Shown in pieces: positions 12,201 to 24,380 of a DNA stretch of 64,000 nt. The notes below the pieces were generated by a model that was not told the origin of the DNA, ran no database searches, and was given only the letters and a program-made list of their open reading frames with translations. The translations under genes and the position numbers were made by a program. Source of the DNA: Apostichopus japonicus (Eukaryota > Echinodermata > Holothuroidea > Aspidochirotida > Stichopodidae); assembly GCF_037975245.1 (NCBI RefSeq), contig NC_092580.1, positions 17,620,001 through 17,684,000 on the forward strand, read 5' to 3'. How positions within the stretch are numbered: position 1 is the stretch's first letter; each line of letters starts with the position of its first letter.

Positions 12201-12986
12201 TAGGTAATGTCTGTCTGGGAGGTGGAAGAAGGCCAATGTATGTCTCTATGTCTGCGTGTGGGGGTCGGGGGTGGGGGCACTGAAACGTCAATGGGTATCG
12301 GGGCATGTGGCTTTGATTAGAGGGAGGGGGCCACAAATGAACCCTCTGTGGATTCCGCGGACACCAATTCCAGTATTTGAATATATTTCAACATTCAAAT
12401 ACACAGAACTAAGGACTCAAACTTGGACTCAAAAAGGAAAAAGGTTTAGACCTACTAAAGATAAAGGGAAATGGATTTTTACAAGATCACTGCAGTAAGC
12501 CGTGGCTAGTATAAACTACAGATATCCAAATTACATTTTAAAGTGTAAGCAGGGTTTTCATCAAACATAATAAAAGAAATTGATGCCGGTTATAGAATTG
12601 AGTAGTGCGAAATATAGCACCGGCCCTGTTTGAAATGGCTCCAGCCTAGGAAGCCCAACAATTAAAGTTCATTTCGGGATAACACTTTGCAACTAAACGA
12701 CCAACTGATCAGAATTAAATGTGTAGCCCTTCTCTGCATTAAAGATTTGACAGAGACTGTAAAAGTATGACATTCATCTTCTAACCCTCTAAACGTATGA
12801 CGTGCATTTCAGAGTGACAATGATGATGACGTAAGGAGTGGGGTTGTAATACCCTAATCCCATCCCATCTTCCACTCCATCATGTATACTGTAGCTCTAG
12901 ACTGAGTTCACTTAAATGAAAACGAAAAGTCTTACCTGCTGAAGAACAAACAGGATACCGATGAAGACCAGTACAAATCTCTCCAT
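9210..12986 (-). CDS. Secreted fibrinogen-related (FReD-only) lectin, tandem copy 2, five exons
   Basis: Exons in transcript order: 12936-12986, 12130-12172, 10865-11010, 9766-10027, 9210-9457. They sum to 750 nt, 249 aa, with the same phases and lengths as copy 1 except one codon fewer in the last exon. The signal-peptide exon is identical in DNA to copy 1. Exons 3-5 form a full fibrinogen domain with DSDND for calcium, [18 protein letters not shown] in the pocket region, and the terminal TEMKIRRL. It keeps the pocket His (residue 207) that copy 1 lacks. By comparison of the two models, exons 1-4 differ by 8 residues in 167, while exon 5 differs by 17 in 82 plus a one-codon indel. Intron 2 carries a hAT element. 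The role is inferred to be a secreted recognition lectin. The gene is intact. Confidence 0.9.
11570..12034. mobile_element. hAT-like MITE in intron 2 of FReD copy 2
   Basis: The termini are CAGTGGCGGAGC on the left and, inward from the right, CAGTGGTGGAGCT. They are flanked by 8-bp direct repeats atgactac (11,562-11,569) and atgacaac (12,035-12,042). Unit 1 of the duplication has the uninterrupted empty site near 2,650-2,670, so this is an insertion after duplication or one since lost from unit 1. The 465-bp element has no transposase. Its core at 11,882-11,970 is shared with two other elements in the window. Confidence 0.85.
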
Positions 12987-14351
12987 AATGACTTTAGACT
13001 TCTTTCTTTTTTTCACGTTCTTGTGAAACAGGCTCTCATGTACTTACAATGAACTTGACGGTGTCTATCCCTCAGTCTTATACCGATCAAGAAATGAGAA
13101 AAAAATTTAAATATTAAACCTTGGTCAAACTAGTTTGTACTCAAGTTCCTTTCCCTAGGTGTCACTAACCGTGAATCAGTGACACAATATCCCTACAAAG
13201 GAAGTAGATGTTATTTGATGCTCTGAGCACTGAAAACATATCCCACAATGCTTGTAGATTCATAATGAGTGGCATGTGATACACTATAACTAAACGAAAT
13301 CTAATGAAATCAATAACTTAGCACCAATATTAGACCTTAGATTGTTTTTATTGGTTTCTTCAAAGTTCTGTTATCGAGTTTCTTTGTTTCAAACCTGCAG
13401 AAAAAAAAATAGACCTTGCCTCAAAGGCTTATGTTTTTTGGTGTTTTCTCATGTGGAAGACCCCACCCCTCTACATGGGTTTCGCCATTAGTGACCAGAG
13501 TGCAACATCGCCTCCTTTATCAATTCCTACATTCCTTCCTGGCACTTCCACCATAGGTTCAGCCCTTACCATAAGAGTACATGACTGTCCCACTTTGAGG
13601 GGTGAGGGGTCAGAAACTTTTGGTTTTTGAAACCTTGCCGAATTTATCTCACGACGTTTTCGTTGTGTGTCAAAATATTCAGGCAATAGAAGTTTGGGCG
13701 AGAATCGGGAACGATTCGGTAAGAATGGGGAACGATTTGGGAAAGAATCGGGGAAATTCGGGCAAGAATGAAAAAGAAATCAGGCAAGCGACCATGTATC
13801 AAACCTTGGCAATATATTTTTAAATGTTATATTGAATTTCATGTTTTGTCCCGAGGCTACCCGAATTTTCCAACAACTTTTGTCCGAATTTGGAGTCATC
13901 TGAAATTTGGGGAATTCTGCCCCATCCCCCAGTACGCGTATGTCCCTTACCTAAATCAGTCCCAGGAAACTGTAGCATTGGTCCCTACCTTCGAAATCTT
14001 GTGCATGCCACAAGTGTTGGACAGTTTGATATTGTAACCACATGGAACTTTTCTGTTTAGAAAGTGTGAACTTATTACTACATGGCTGTTTTGACAGGAA
14101 AATTGACAAGAAAATAGAGATAATGTTTCAACTGAGTTTTGGTACCATTTCTCTGTTATAGGTCCCTTGAGAAAAATTGCTAAATGTGTTTGTGTGTGTA
14201 TTGGTGGCGTGTATTTTCTGAAACCTGGGAAAGGGACCCCTTTCCTTTGGCAAAATAAGGCAATTTTTAGGTCTCTTGATGCACAATGATGTATAATAGT
14301 ACATTTAACTATAATAACGGTTAGCTAACATTATTTGTTTTTGCATTTGGG

Positions 14352-15120
14352 CAAGGGCGGCGGAAGCACTTTTAATCTGGGGGGGCACCAACGTCGAAGG
14401 GCACTTTTCAGAAATTCGATTGGACTGATGCGGCCTGATATTTAGTATCCTTTATAACTCTTATTGTATTATCTTATTTGTGTATACACATCACTCCATC
14501 AACGCCACCCCCCCCCTCCCTCAAGGAAACAATGCATACTATCACTGCAATATCTAATGTGCAAATTGGGAAACAAGGAAAAAGACAAAATGAGGTGAAA
14601 TCATTATAAAGTCCAAGTCCCTGCACACGCGATCGATACATGCATGAAAGCAAATGAAATATGTCAAAATACTGAAAGAAAAATAATTTTCTATGTGTTC
14701 TTCAATGGTTAAACTGATATTATTATGATCATTATTATTGTAACGACTTTCCCAATATTTCTAACCAATTTTTATAACACCGTTATAACACGGCAAAAGA
14801 TTGTATGTTATTGGCATGCGATGTAATAACCAATGCATGCCTATATGATATGCACATTAACATATTGAACGCGCGCGTAGCGCGCGAAAAATTTTGGCAA
14901 TATTTTTCCGGCAAGTCGTTACAGCCCCCCAAATCAAATTGGGCTCCTACGCCTGTGGTAAACATTCCAAACTTCCCAAAATATTTCATTCGACGTGGGT
15001 TTCGCTTTGTAAACTCTTTTTTTATTTAGAAATTTTTATGTAGAAAAAGGGCACATTTTTAACCTGAGGAAAAGTGGGGGGGCACGTGCCCCCTGTGCCC
15101 CCCCGGTTCCGCCGCCCTTG
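14352..15120. mobile_element. hAT-like non-autonomous transposon with perfect 8-bp TSD
   Basis: Terminal inverted repeats CAAGGGCGGCGGAA at both ends, flanked by identical 8-bp repeats catttggg (14,344-14,351 and 15,121-15,128). It is 769 bp long with no transposase ORF. Its interior includes a CGCGCG-rich palindromic patch near 14,868-14,886 and G/C runs just inside the ends. Confidence 0.88.
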
Positions 15121-15128
15121 CATTTGGG

Positions 15129-17841
15129 TCATACAGAGGGTGTTTTGAACCCCCATGGATCCTGATTCAGGCAATTAGTCTTTTTGATTGGCATTAAACA
15201 GTCAGACCATGCACACATACATCAATTGAGCACTAAAAAGCATCAAACTTCTGTTGTATCCTAGCTTACTCTAATTTGATAAATGTCTGATATTTAATTG
15301 AATTAATATATATGTCACAAATGTTGTATTGGCTCATATGGTTAAAACTTTTCAGTTTTTGTAGTAAACTGTATGATATAACGCCAAAAATTATGACATG
15401 CAATCTCCAATAGTATGCCCATAAACATGTAGGTGTCACAATAAAAGATCATCCAATGAACTCAATGCCTACTGTAAGCATAGTTCAGTTGTACACTAAC
15501 AGTCTACACTCAACCAATATGGTGATTGTTAATTATCTTTGTAGTGGAGCTTAAACATAAACCTTTCAAGATGATAATTCATTTTATATATGACTTACAG
15601 TGTAGCATTCACTAATCACTACTTCATTATATTGCTTTCAACTTTTATTTTGCACAGATTTGGTTGTACTGACATTTTCATCTCATGACCACCAATGGAG
15701 GGAGTATCTATGAAGTTAACAGAAGACCCCAGAAGACATGTCTAGACGATTTTCTTGGCAGTTAACTTGCTGCCGACAATAATCCTGTCTTTCACTCTAA
15801 CATATCATGAGAAAATTTTGTCAACTGCTACACGTTTAAGCAAAGACAGGCCATTGACTTTACACTGCCAGTCGTTCGGTGGAAATCCATATCTTTTGCA
15901 TTTCATGTTGACGCGATGTGACGCTGGAAATGTTTTATTACTTCATTAAATAACAAATAAGAAGGCGTGTTTCTTGGTTCTGGAAATTGTGTTCAAGATA
16001 AGTTCTCATAGTAAAACATATAACCGACCATAGTCTGCTTCCTGTTGTAACTTTTTCTGTTATTGAGTTCTGTGTAAGTCTTAACGACAACCCCATTGGA
16101 TACATGACAATCAGCCATTTTATTTGTAATTTACAATCAAGATTAAACCGTTTGGTGGTATAAAGTTGCACATTAAAGCGTTATATAGGTGATCCTACTG
16201 TTTGTGGAAATCAGTTGAAGAGGGAATTCTATAAAGAAACTGAGGTCTTTAGCAAACTCCAAAGAGGATGTTCTTCATGTGGATTATGAGAGTTTCAAGT
16301 TTGAAGAAGAGTGACCGTAGTATCTCATTCTAATTAAGTAATACCTCCCTGCTTGAAGGATGCTCTAGAAAGCATCGATTGTCTTTAGTTGCCTCAGGGC
16401 TACAAAGGGAGAGTCATCATTCCAGTTAAATTTCCTCATGAATTATCCCATGTTTAATCATTTTCACTCTTTGCCCAGGCTGATATAGATTCAGAATATT
16501 ATGTTTGTGACTATCATCCAATTTCATGTTTCATTTTTACTTCATTATCTTTCTTTGAACAAACTTATCTCTACAAGAATGACGTATTTAAAGTGTGAGA
16601 AAGATGATGAGACAAAAAATCTAGCATGTTGCAACCTGCTCTGTCCTATCTGCTTTATTCTTTCCCTTTATTGGCTTTGTTTTTGTTTCCTGTATGTTTG
16701 CAGCTCTTTTGAAGAGGATATCGTTCTAATATATATCTTTTCTAATTTTATCCACTTAATCTAAGAAAATATGTCATAATAAGAAACAACGAACCTATAT
16801 CACTGGAATTGCCTAGAATGCCATTTGTCTATGCAAATGAATATTTGCTTCACGCATGGCCATCACAACAGGGTTTAGGTGGGGGGGGGGGGTGGGGGCA
16901 TGGCCCCTCCACCTTGTTGAGAGGAAGAAAACCTTGACTCGACGATTGAGTGAGAAAAATAAGGAAGTGTAAAAAAGTAAACAATTAAGTGGTAATGAAA
17001 GTCAAGGAACATGTGCCAGGCCGTACTGAGAGGGGTGGGGCAGTGATGACATTTTCAAGGTCAGGGAAGTATCTTCTAGCTACCTCATGGTTGTTATTAG
17101 CAAACAAAACTATTTTGGAACTCATGACAGATAGGTCACGGACTTAAGAAGACCCCTCCCCAGGACACAAATCGATAAGTTACCATCTCAACTCCCCCCC
17201 CCCCTCTTTGAACTCAAAATTCTGTGTATGGGCCTGAGTGTTGTATACAACATTGCCGATTTCGTTTAGAAAACACCTTCGGTTCCCGTCTTATATTGAG
17301 CTTTACGCACGGATGAAATTTCATATTGGCTAGGCAACTCTCGTAGACCTATGAATTAAGTACAGTTACCATAATTGCCAAAACTTACTGTGTGTTTGGG
17401 AAATACGACTACAATGAAGTTTGAACTCCTTTAAGTTCATAATATTTTGCCCCTGCAATTATCATTTTTGTTGAAGCTGTTGCCTGCCCTATCCCGTACC
17501 CGCCCGTCGTTGGGGAGTAAGTTAGGTTGATGAGATCTCTCCCTCTGTAAGGATGACTGAACACAATGAATAGTGGCTGGAAAAGAAATGCCACATATAC
17601 ATAGGATAAAATAGCAGCAATCACAACAAAAACATAATTAACATCTTTTACTAATGCAAGACTTGTTACTTTTTCTTCTTTTTATATCCTTCTATTTTTT
17701 GTTTTGTAACAATGCACAACGTCATTTATTTCATGTAACATCAAACTATGTATGCATCTGTTTTAATGATTGATATCATGAACTTAATTGCCTTTTGGAT
17801 GTCGAATTGCCAACATTTAATGCGGGACAAAATATACTATG
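15129..17841. other. Intergenic, no gene seen
   Basis: AT-rich sequence with G or C homopolymers near 16,878 and 17,195. Short ORFs here show no domain signal. The right end of a possible hAT element (inward CAGGCCCATACACAGAA, ending at 17,236) has no matching left end or target duplication. Confidence 0.4.
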
Positions 17842-17967
17842 AAGTATTTGCGGACATTCTGTACCAGGACATTTCGTCCGGCCGTATGAGGTGGGGACAC
17901 AATTTTCAGCAGATAATGTCCGACCGGACTAAATGTGCTGGTACAGAGTGTCTCCGCTGATACTTAG
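17842..17967. repeat. Foldback element (imperfect 35-45 bp inverted repeat)
   Basis: The left arm 17,850-17,884 (GCGGACATTCTGTACCAGGA...) and right arm 17,921-17,957 are inverted copies with a few mismatches around a ~36-bp loop. Pairing extends outward through AGTATTTG / CTGATACT. The structure suggests a MITE or hairpin element. No superfamily is assigned. Confidence 0.6.
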
Positions 17968-18987
17968 TACAGGGACACTCTGTACTGTTACACCGGCTCT
18001 TAATCTTATATACGTTGATTTTAAATCAAATCAAGGTCGCTCCAGTATACAAAATTAAATAGGCTTACACACTAGTCTTCCATTACTGAGCACTCCTGAA
18101 TAACTGCAAACAGTTGGGAGGTTCCCTAGAAAATAAAATAGTTATGAAAGCTGTTAGCAATTGTAGCGCGCTAAGTTTAGGGTCAAACGGAGGACTTTTA
18201 ACTTCAAGGGAAATAAGAACAGGTCTCTAAAACAGTTTCGTGTTAGATATCCAGATCATTGTCGATGTATAAGTGACTAAACTGACAGGGATTGAAAGAT
18301 GATCATGTTGTTTGCTTCCGTGTGTCCAGGCTCTAGTTTTCCTTCTTTTTTAAGAGTCAATGAAAAGAAAACTCTCTATGATTGTCAAAAACTTCGTTCT
18401 GTGAAAATACTTAAGTCGGAATTATAGGTGTACTACAAATTACGTCAGTGTAGGTGGGAGTGTCTTCCGGGGGCGGGCGTTTGAACACTGACCTCAAGTT
18501 CAGTGCGTTTGAATAGCAGCAAAGACCATAACCAGGAGAGAAAAGTCCATTTTTCTACTTTGTACAGGTCGAGTGAAAACAGGCTGGCGTCACGTTTGCT
18601 GTCAGATACAAGAAAGTGAGCCCTCACTGGGTAGGTAGGTAGGTTGGTAAACGTCACGGTGGCAACAACATGAGAGCCCACCATGCGAATATTTACATTA
18701 TTGCATGTTTTGTCTTGCAAACAAAATATTACTATGATTTAAAGGAGGAAACTTATAAAAGGGAAAGCAATTTAGAGTTTGCAACCCTTATTTGCTCTGC
18801 CTGCATGTGATCGAGCACAAAGATTGTTAAAAAAGGATGTATGAGCATTTCGATATTTTGGGACACATAACTGCCGGAGTGGAAATTATTGCGTAATGAA
18901 ATACACAATGCATGGAAGCTTTGTTTCTTTAGTTTTAAGTAAGATGATTTTAATGTAAGCTGTCCTTCCTCGTGAACCTACGGAATC

Positions 18988-19256
18988 GACAATTATCTGC
19001 AAATTGACGAGATGGTATCGTGACAAAATTCAGAAAATTGACGTTTTTACTAGATAACGGATTCGTCAATGCATCAATTTTCTGAAAATTGACCAGTTGC
19101 ATAGTCCTCTACTGGAAGGATGCTTGCGTGACTGACTGAACCTTATATCTGACACTATTCTACTGTGCGGGAAGCTGCAACTCGTCCATTTGCAGAAAAT
19201 TGATGCATTGACGAGATCCGTTATCTCGTCAACTCGTCAATTTGCAGATAATTGTC
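18988..19256. repeat. Foldback element with nested inverted repeats
   Basis: The outer arms 18,988-19,011 and 19,233-19,256 are perfect 24-nt inverted repeats. Inner arms 19,052-19,084 and 19,193-19,226 pair nearly perfectly (AGATAACGGA, then TCGTCAATGCATCAATTTTC). The spacing between outer and inner arms is unequal (40 versus 6 nt). It is probably a palindromic MITE. No target duplication is obvious. Confidence 0.7.
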
Positions 19257-19733
19257 TTTTTGTCAAATTGGTAACTCGTCAATGCAATGTCCCTTCTACG
19301 CTTCCGTATGAACATCTATTTCTGGGCTCAGACTGGAGTCTCTTCTCTCCCCGCTGTTTACGATCTTTGGTTGCACGGAACAGCTAGCCTCGCAGTCGCC
19401 ACGTCTGATGGTATGTTGTCGTTTCATGCGACATTGCGAATGTGATTTTTTTTGAAGCCATTGTATTTTTCGCTTGTGCAAAGAAAAACGTAAGTTATAT
19501 ATGTATATTTAATTTGATAATATACCACCTATATATTGTTTTAGTAAACGTCTTTCCCAGGAACACTTTTTCTTCAACAAGACCAATGTTTAGGTTACCA
19601 TTTGTTACTTTAGTATTAGTTCCACGAAACGTTTCGGGTCATATGATTAACGTAGTTTAAGTTGAACTTTAGGTCACACTCACAGGCTCTCGAACCGATC
19701 TGCCAAAATCGTTTGATAATATAATGGTACTCA

Positions 19734-19872
19734 TTTAGAATCCGTACCATTCGACTACCCCTAACGCTATTCCCTACTTCCTAACCCTAATTCCTAACCC
19801 TAACCGGATTATACAGTTGTTATTCTGCCGATTCGAAGTAAGCTTTCCCATTCATATGGTACGGATTCTAAA
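19734..19872. repeat. 17-bp inverted repeats enclosing telomere-like CCTAACCC units
   Basis: TTTAGAATCCGTACCAT (19,734-19,750) is exactly inverted at 19,856-19,872. The interior holds repeated CCTAACCCTAA-like words at about 19,778-19,805. It could be a small MITE. No matching flanking duplication was found. Confidence 0.55.
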
Positions 19873-20825
19873 GTTAGGCCAATATAATACTAAAAAGTAA
19901 GTGCAATTGGTGGCTTCTAAAGTTAGGCTAATGCAACTCCGCAATGTAACCAGCAAAATTGTGGCCTAAGTCTAACTTACATTACAGAACTTGGCCTATA
20001 TTGAGTCTGTGCCCCTTATGCTTCTTGGCCCTAGGTAGCTAAAGTAACTAGACGTTCCCAATTTTGAGGGAACGCCCCAGATTTTATGTACCATTCCCGG
20101 AGTACAAGTGTCTCCAGAAATGTTCTCAGATTTTATGAACTGTGCCAGGAATATCGATCTTCATATTTGAAAAAGGCCTTCAATAGCTTGAACCTACACT
20201 ACAGTAATTATGATTGTTTCCAATCACAAATGAAGAGTGCTTTCGTGGTTCACTGGTTAGGGCAAACCACATTATTGAATAGATTCATAGCTATTGACAT
20301 GCATTCAACATTAATTCATCGAGTGGCGCTAAGTGTTAAAAAAAGAGACTGACAAGTTTTATAGGTACCTTCAGGTTTTTTGGTATTGGATATTTTATCT
20401 CAAACAAAATACTTGTTTCTAGATGAGGTCACAATTGTTTCATTGCTATTTGCATTAAAACTTTAGCATAGTTCTACCGTATTGGGGTAGCGAAGTAGCG
20501 GTTCCGAGGAAATTCCCTGTATACCTAGTTATACCAGGTATTCGTCAGCAGGTATATATCAGTATCTGTTTTTGCCTATACCGACGCAACCTAGTATGAA
20601 ACTATTTTTCGCAAAGAAATAAGAGAAGTTTCCCGGCAGAAGATTGATCAGAAATCTAGACGAAAAATGAAGAAACCACGAGATTAAGGATATCATGCAA
20701 CTTCAAAGTTCCAAGGACTCAAAAATATCACTAGTTGGATCTCTAGGTCCAGCCATCGAAATGTGCCTAACAGCTCCCTTGAACTGCAAAATAAAAAGGC
20801 TATGTACATGACAGGAACTAGCACC

Positions 20826-21583
20826 CAGGGTTTTCGTTATTAGCCGGGACCCGGGTCAGATGACCCGCTTACTGCACGTACATGACCCAGCTACTTTGCG
20901 ACGCTCAGTTAAAAAAAAAATTTTTAAAAAATGACGAAAAAATTCGATAGGAATAAATACCCACAACCAGGTCAGGTGTGATTGAAACTGTCACAGCAGT
21001 TAACTGTTGGTAAAAACTACAAGAAGTTGAACATTAGTAGTATGGTCGAGGAGATGAGGCTGAGGGGTGGGTGAGAGTAGAGGTAGGCGAAGGGCTTTTC
21101 TTGACATACAAATTGTAGCTCAACAGAGATTAAACCTGAATAAAAAACAGAAGGTTCTATCACAGACCTAGTTGGGTATTTTTTGGAAGTAAAATCCTAT
21201 TCACTTTGTAGGTACCGTAGACCCATTATCATTTTGTTATGATCGCACTTCATTTAATGCAGCAAGTGTGTCACACCCTTGCTAAGTTCGGTTCAGTGGC
21301 ATAGCTACCTCCCTAGGCTCCATGACCCGAGTGTTAATAAAAAAATTCAGGAGAAAAAAAGAAAAATAGGACAGAAGAAAGGGGTGATTGGGAGGGGGCA
21401 ATATCATTGACCAAACAACTGTATATTGCACCATTTTGCATTTAGAGACTTTTTAAGTTGCAATTTTCTGGCAAAGGGGAGGGGGACCCCCGCCCCTTAG
21501 ACCCCTCCCCCATGTCCGCATACAGACAGTCCCGCCTACTTTTCAACTTGACCCACCTACTTCATTTCTTAACAAAAACCCTG
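20826..21583. mobile_element. DNA transposon-like element with CAGGGTTTT termini
   Basis: The left end CAGGGTTTTCGTTA and the right end (read inward) CAGGGTTTTTGTTA differ at one position. The flanks share 5 bp, gcacc, on both sides (20,821-20,825 and 21,584-21,588). The 758-bp interior lacks a coding region and may hold a nested fragment starting CAGTGGCATAGC near 21,295. The termini are hAT-like. A 5-bp duplication is unusual for hAT but known for some subgroups. Confidence 0.55.
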
Positions 21584-21589
21584 GCACCA

Positions 21590-22400
21590 GACCAAATTGA
21601 TGAGGCAATACATTAAGTGAGGATAAATTATACTACGATATATCATTCGAAATACATTCTTAGGGATAATATATCTACTGTACTTCAGTCTGCCAATAAT
21701 ACCAATGCCCTTTGCAACTTCAATTTCAATTTCAATTTCTTTATTCCAGTATAAATTATAACATTTATAAATAGGACACATAAAAAAATGATACATAAAA
21801 GATGTAAACATGTACAAAAATGAAAGCATGAAACAAAAACAAGAAATAAGATAGAGGAATAGAAGTTTTAAAGATTAAAGATTAAAAGGATTATAACAGA
21901 GAAGAAATATACCATATGTAATCAACCCAACTTAGTTTTGAGTAAATAACGACACCTAAGAATTTACTTTTATTGACCTGTGGAAGTCCCTGACCATTTA
22001 CAGATATATTGAAATCGTTGCCTGTGAGGCATGCAGAATTACTGAATACAATGTAATTAGTCTTAGGCTCTTAGCTACATGAAGTGAGAGTTTATTAAAA
22101 GCAAACCAGTCAAAGAAACTTGAGTGTTCATTGCATTTAGTCATGTAAGTTGTTGAGGATTATTGCCAGAGAAGGAAATGTTTAGGGTCTGTGTAACTTT
22201 GTCGATAGCATCTGCCAGTGCAATGTCAGTAGAGCGTCCAGAGCGAAAACATTAAGTCTGACTTTCTGATATGACGTTGTGTTTAGTAAAAAATTATTAG
22301 ACTCTACTGAACATCAGATCTTTGAGGAAGTAGGCAGAACAGAGATTGGTCGGTAATTTATAAAATATTTAAACTTGGTCATGTCCTTGAAACATAGAAC
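21590..22400 (-). mobile_element. Degenerate non-LTR retrotransposon (LINE) fragment
   Basis: Minus-strand translations in shifting frames give reverse-transcriptase pieces in the right order. NYRPISVLPTSSKI lies near 22,330-22,370, FRSGRSTDIALADAIDK near 22,200-22,250, SKFLGVVIYSKLSW near 21,930-21,980, and IGRLKYSR...IYPHLMYC below 21,715. This is CR1/L2/Jockey-like. A tail-like (GAAATT)n with AATAAA at 21,717-21,745 interrupts the last two pieces, suggesting a nested insertion. It is a non-functional relic. Confidence 0.75.
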
Positions 22401-22619
22401 CACCAAAGCACTCAGAGATCCCCAAAATGCCATCCTTCCCTTTTAACATACAGTGTAGGTACTGACCAAGTTTATGTCAACATGACAGGTGGGTGGAGGG
22501 GGGGGGGCTAATATCACAACTTTGGGTTTCTTGGAAAAAAATTGGTCTACTTAATTCTACAGTAGCTCCCATAGTAATTTACTGTCATATAAGATTTCTT
22601 AGCATTGATGTGGTCAATG

Positions 22620-23590
22620 AGGAATGAAGTATAAAAAAAAAATATTTAAAGTGATGATTTTTGTAAAGGAGAAGCACATGATTTCAAAATGATTGATTCT
22701 GGGTCTATTTTGTGATGCCAAGAGTACAACTTTTTGTTTGAAGCTTAAAGTAGTAATGACTAGTAAAAGTTTTTTAAAATCCAGTTTAAATACATGAAAG
22801 TACATATTTATACATAGGATATGGAAACAGTTATAAAGGTTAAAATAGCATGGAATATATTTACAAATATTAAATCAAAAGTTAATTAAAGAACTTAAGT
22901 AAGTTTTGTGGAACAACACCCTGAATAAATATGGTAACCCTTTAAATGAATAATTATTAAAACATACAGTAAGAAATTTTGTCGTGATTGTCCTATTTCT
23001 CAAAGTTTAAATAGTCTGTTGAAAAGAAGTTACTTTAGCTAGTTATGGAGTGGGTGTCTCTCGTCTCTATGAACTTTATGAGAAAACCTTTTAAAATTTC
23101 TCATGGCTGCATTGTTAACTTGGATACATGTAATAAGGGTGTTAAAATCTAGGCTAAAAAGTTTGGCAAGTACTGTACAGTGATGCTTTACAAGTAAAAG
23201 TGATACTAGGCAGAAACAGCATTTGTAATATGAGGTAAAATATAGGTATTAAAAATTTCCATTCTTATGTCTAACTTAAAATATCACACAATAAAAGATA
23301 AAGTAGAAATTATATAATAAATCCTCTTGAAAAGTCTTGAAACATGACATGTAAAATTAAGCTTATTGTCTATACACACCCCTAAATACATCGTCTGTTC
23401 AGTACGGTCAACTTCGGCACCCTGTATCACAGTTTTCCTCGCGTTGGTGGTGAGTAGTCCCTCATGTTTAATATTGGAATTTTCTAAAATCATCTATTTA
23501 TATTTCTTGGGGTTCAGAAGTAAGTTCTTTTTATCAGAACATGTCAATGACTCTGATTTCATTCTGGGTCTATAGTATTCTACCTACATG
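22620..23590 (-). mobile_element. Second degenerate LINE fragment
   Basis: The minus strand at 23,284-23,575 reads LLLNPKKYK, then ARKTVIQGAEVDRTEQTMYL and GVCIDNKLNFTCHVSRLFKR. These match the end of the reverse-transcriptase domain and thumb of CR1/Jockey-type LINEs. The downstream part (to about 22,620) is AT-rich with no further coding match, so the lower limit is a guess. Confidence 0.6.
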
Positions 23591-24380
23591 AGGGATTCAC
23601 TGTGATATTGGATTTGCTGTTTATACGAATTGATCAAACATTGCACTGTATGTTTAAACCTATTGCATGAAATTGGTTACAGGTGCTACAATTTTATATT
23701 GTATGTATATGTACGATATTACCTAAAGATGCGAAGAGGTCTCACTTTGGTGCTATAAAGCAGAGTTTTATGCGGTCAAGCCCTTGACTGGGTAGCAGTA
23801 CTGTATACAGTACATATGTCTCCTACATTAATAGACACCATTTTTACAATTTAGAAAGTTGTTTTTGATGTTGCAATTTAATACAGTAGTTGTCGCAGAC
23901 TGATTGATAGCTATTGTACCAGAGTGACCTTAATGAATATTCATGACCTTAATTATATATTCATTACATGACATTCAGGGGTAGTTGTGCACCCATTGAG
24001 GCTATATAATTTAGATGACCTTGTCATATGCTATTGCTTTGGACAACCATCTGAATTGCTTTTGGACCACCTTATTTAATAAAAAGAGAAAACTTGAAAT
24101 CTTCAAAGAACTGTACAACTGATTTGTTGTTTTTTTTTTAAAGAATTTAGGCATCAAATGGCATCCAATATGTGCACTTGTTGACACTCTTATATACAGA
24201 ATTGAAAATGCTGTATAAGTTTCCAAGCAGATTTGATATAGTTTTGTGCCCATATATGCAATTTGTTTTCCTTTTTTTAATGAATATTTTTTATTTTTAT
24301 TGTTTTACACCCTAGAAACAGCCATCAACTGATAGTGTGTGAGATATATTACAGGTACTGTACATTCCACCATCGAGAAG
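23591..24380 (+). promoter_or_regulatory. Upstream region of the SLC26 gene
   Basis: This stretch contains no coding signal. A possible 3' splice site (ATATATTACAG, G at 24,353) lies 28 nt before the start codon, so the transcription start and a 5' UTR exon may lie further upstream. No core promoter motif is convincing. Confidence 0.35.

Larger units (their letters stand above)
8669..14009. repeat. Segmental tandem duplication, unit 2
   Basis: Direct copy of 1-5,207. It differs by a hAT insertion (11,570-12,034), an extra ~230 bp in intron 3 (about 10,205-10,437), and shorter upstream sequence around 13,430-13,760. Homology ends shortly after GTGCATGCC at 14,009. Confidence 0.9.

Noticed and set aside
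16866-17236. Possible hAT element between CAGGGTTTAGG and GGGCCTG
   Set aside because: The two ends do not match well and the flanks share no 8-bp duplication.
18445-18720. 91-aa minus-strand ORF
   Set aside because: No signal peptide, domain or splice context. ORFs of this size are expected by chance.
24339-24380. Upstream in-frame Met for SLC26
   Set aside because: It precedes a likely splice acceptor and has a weak start context. The ATG at 24,381 is better.
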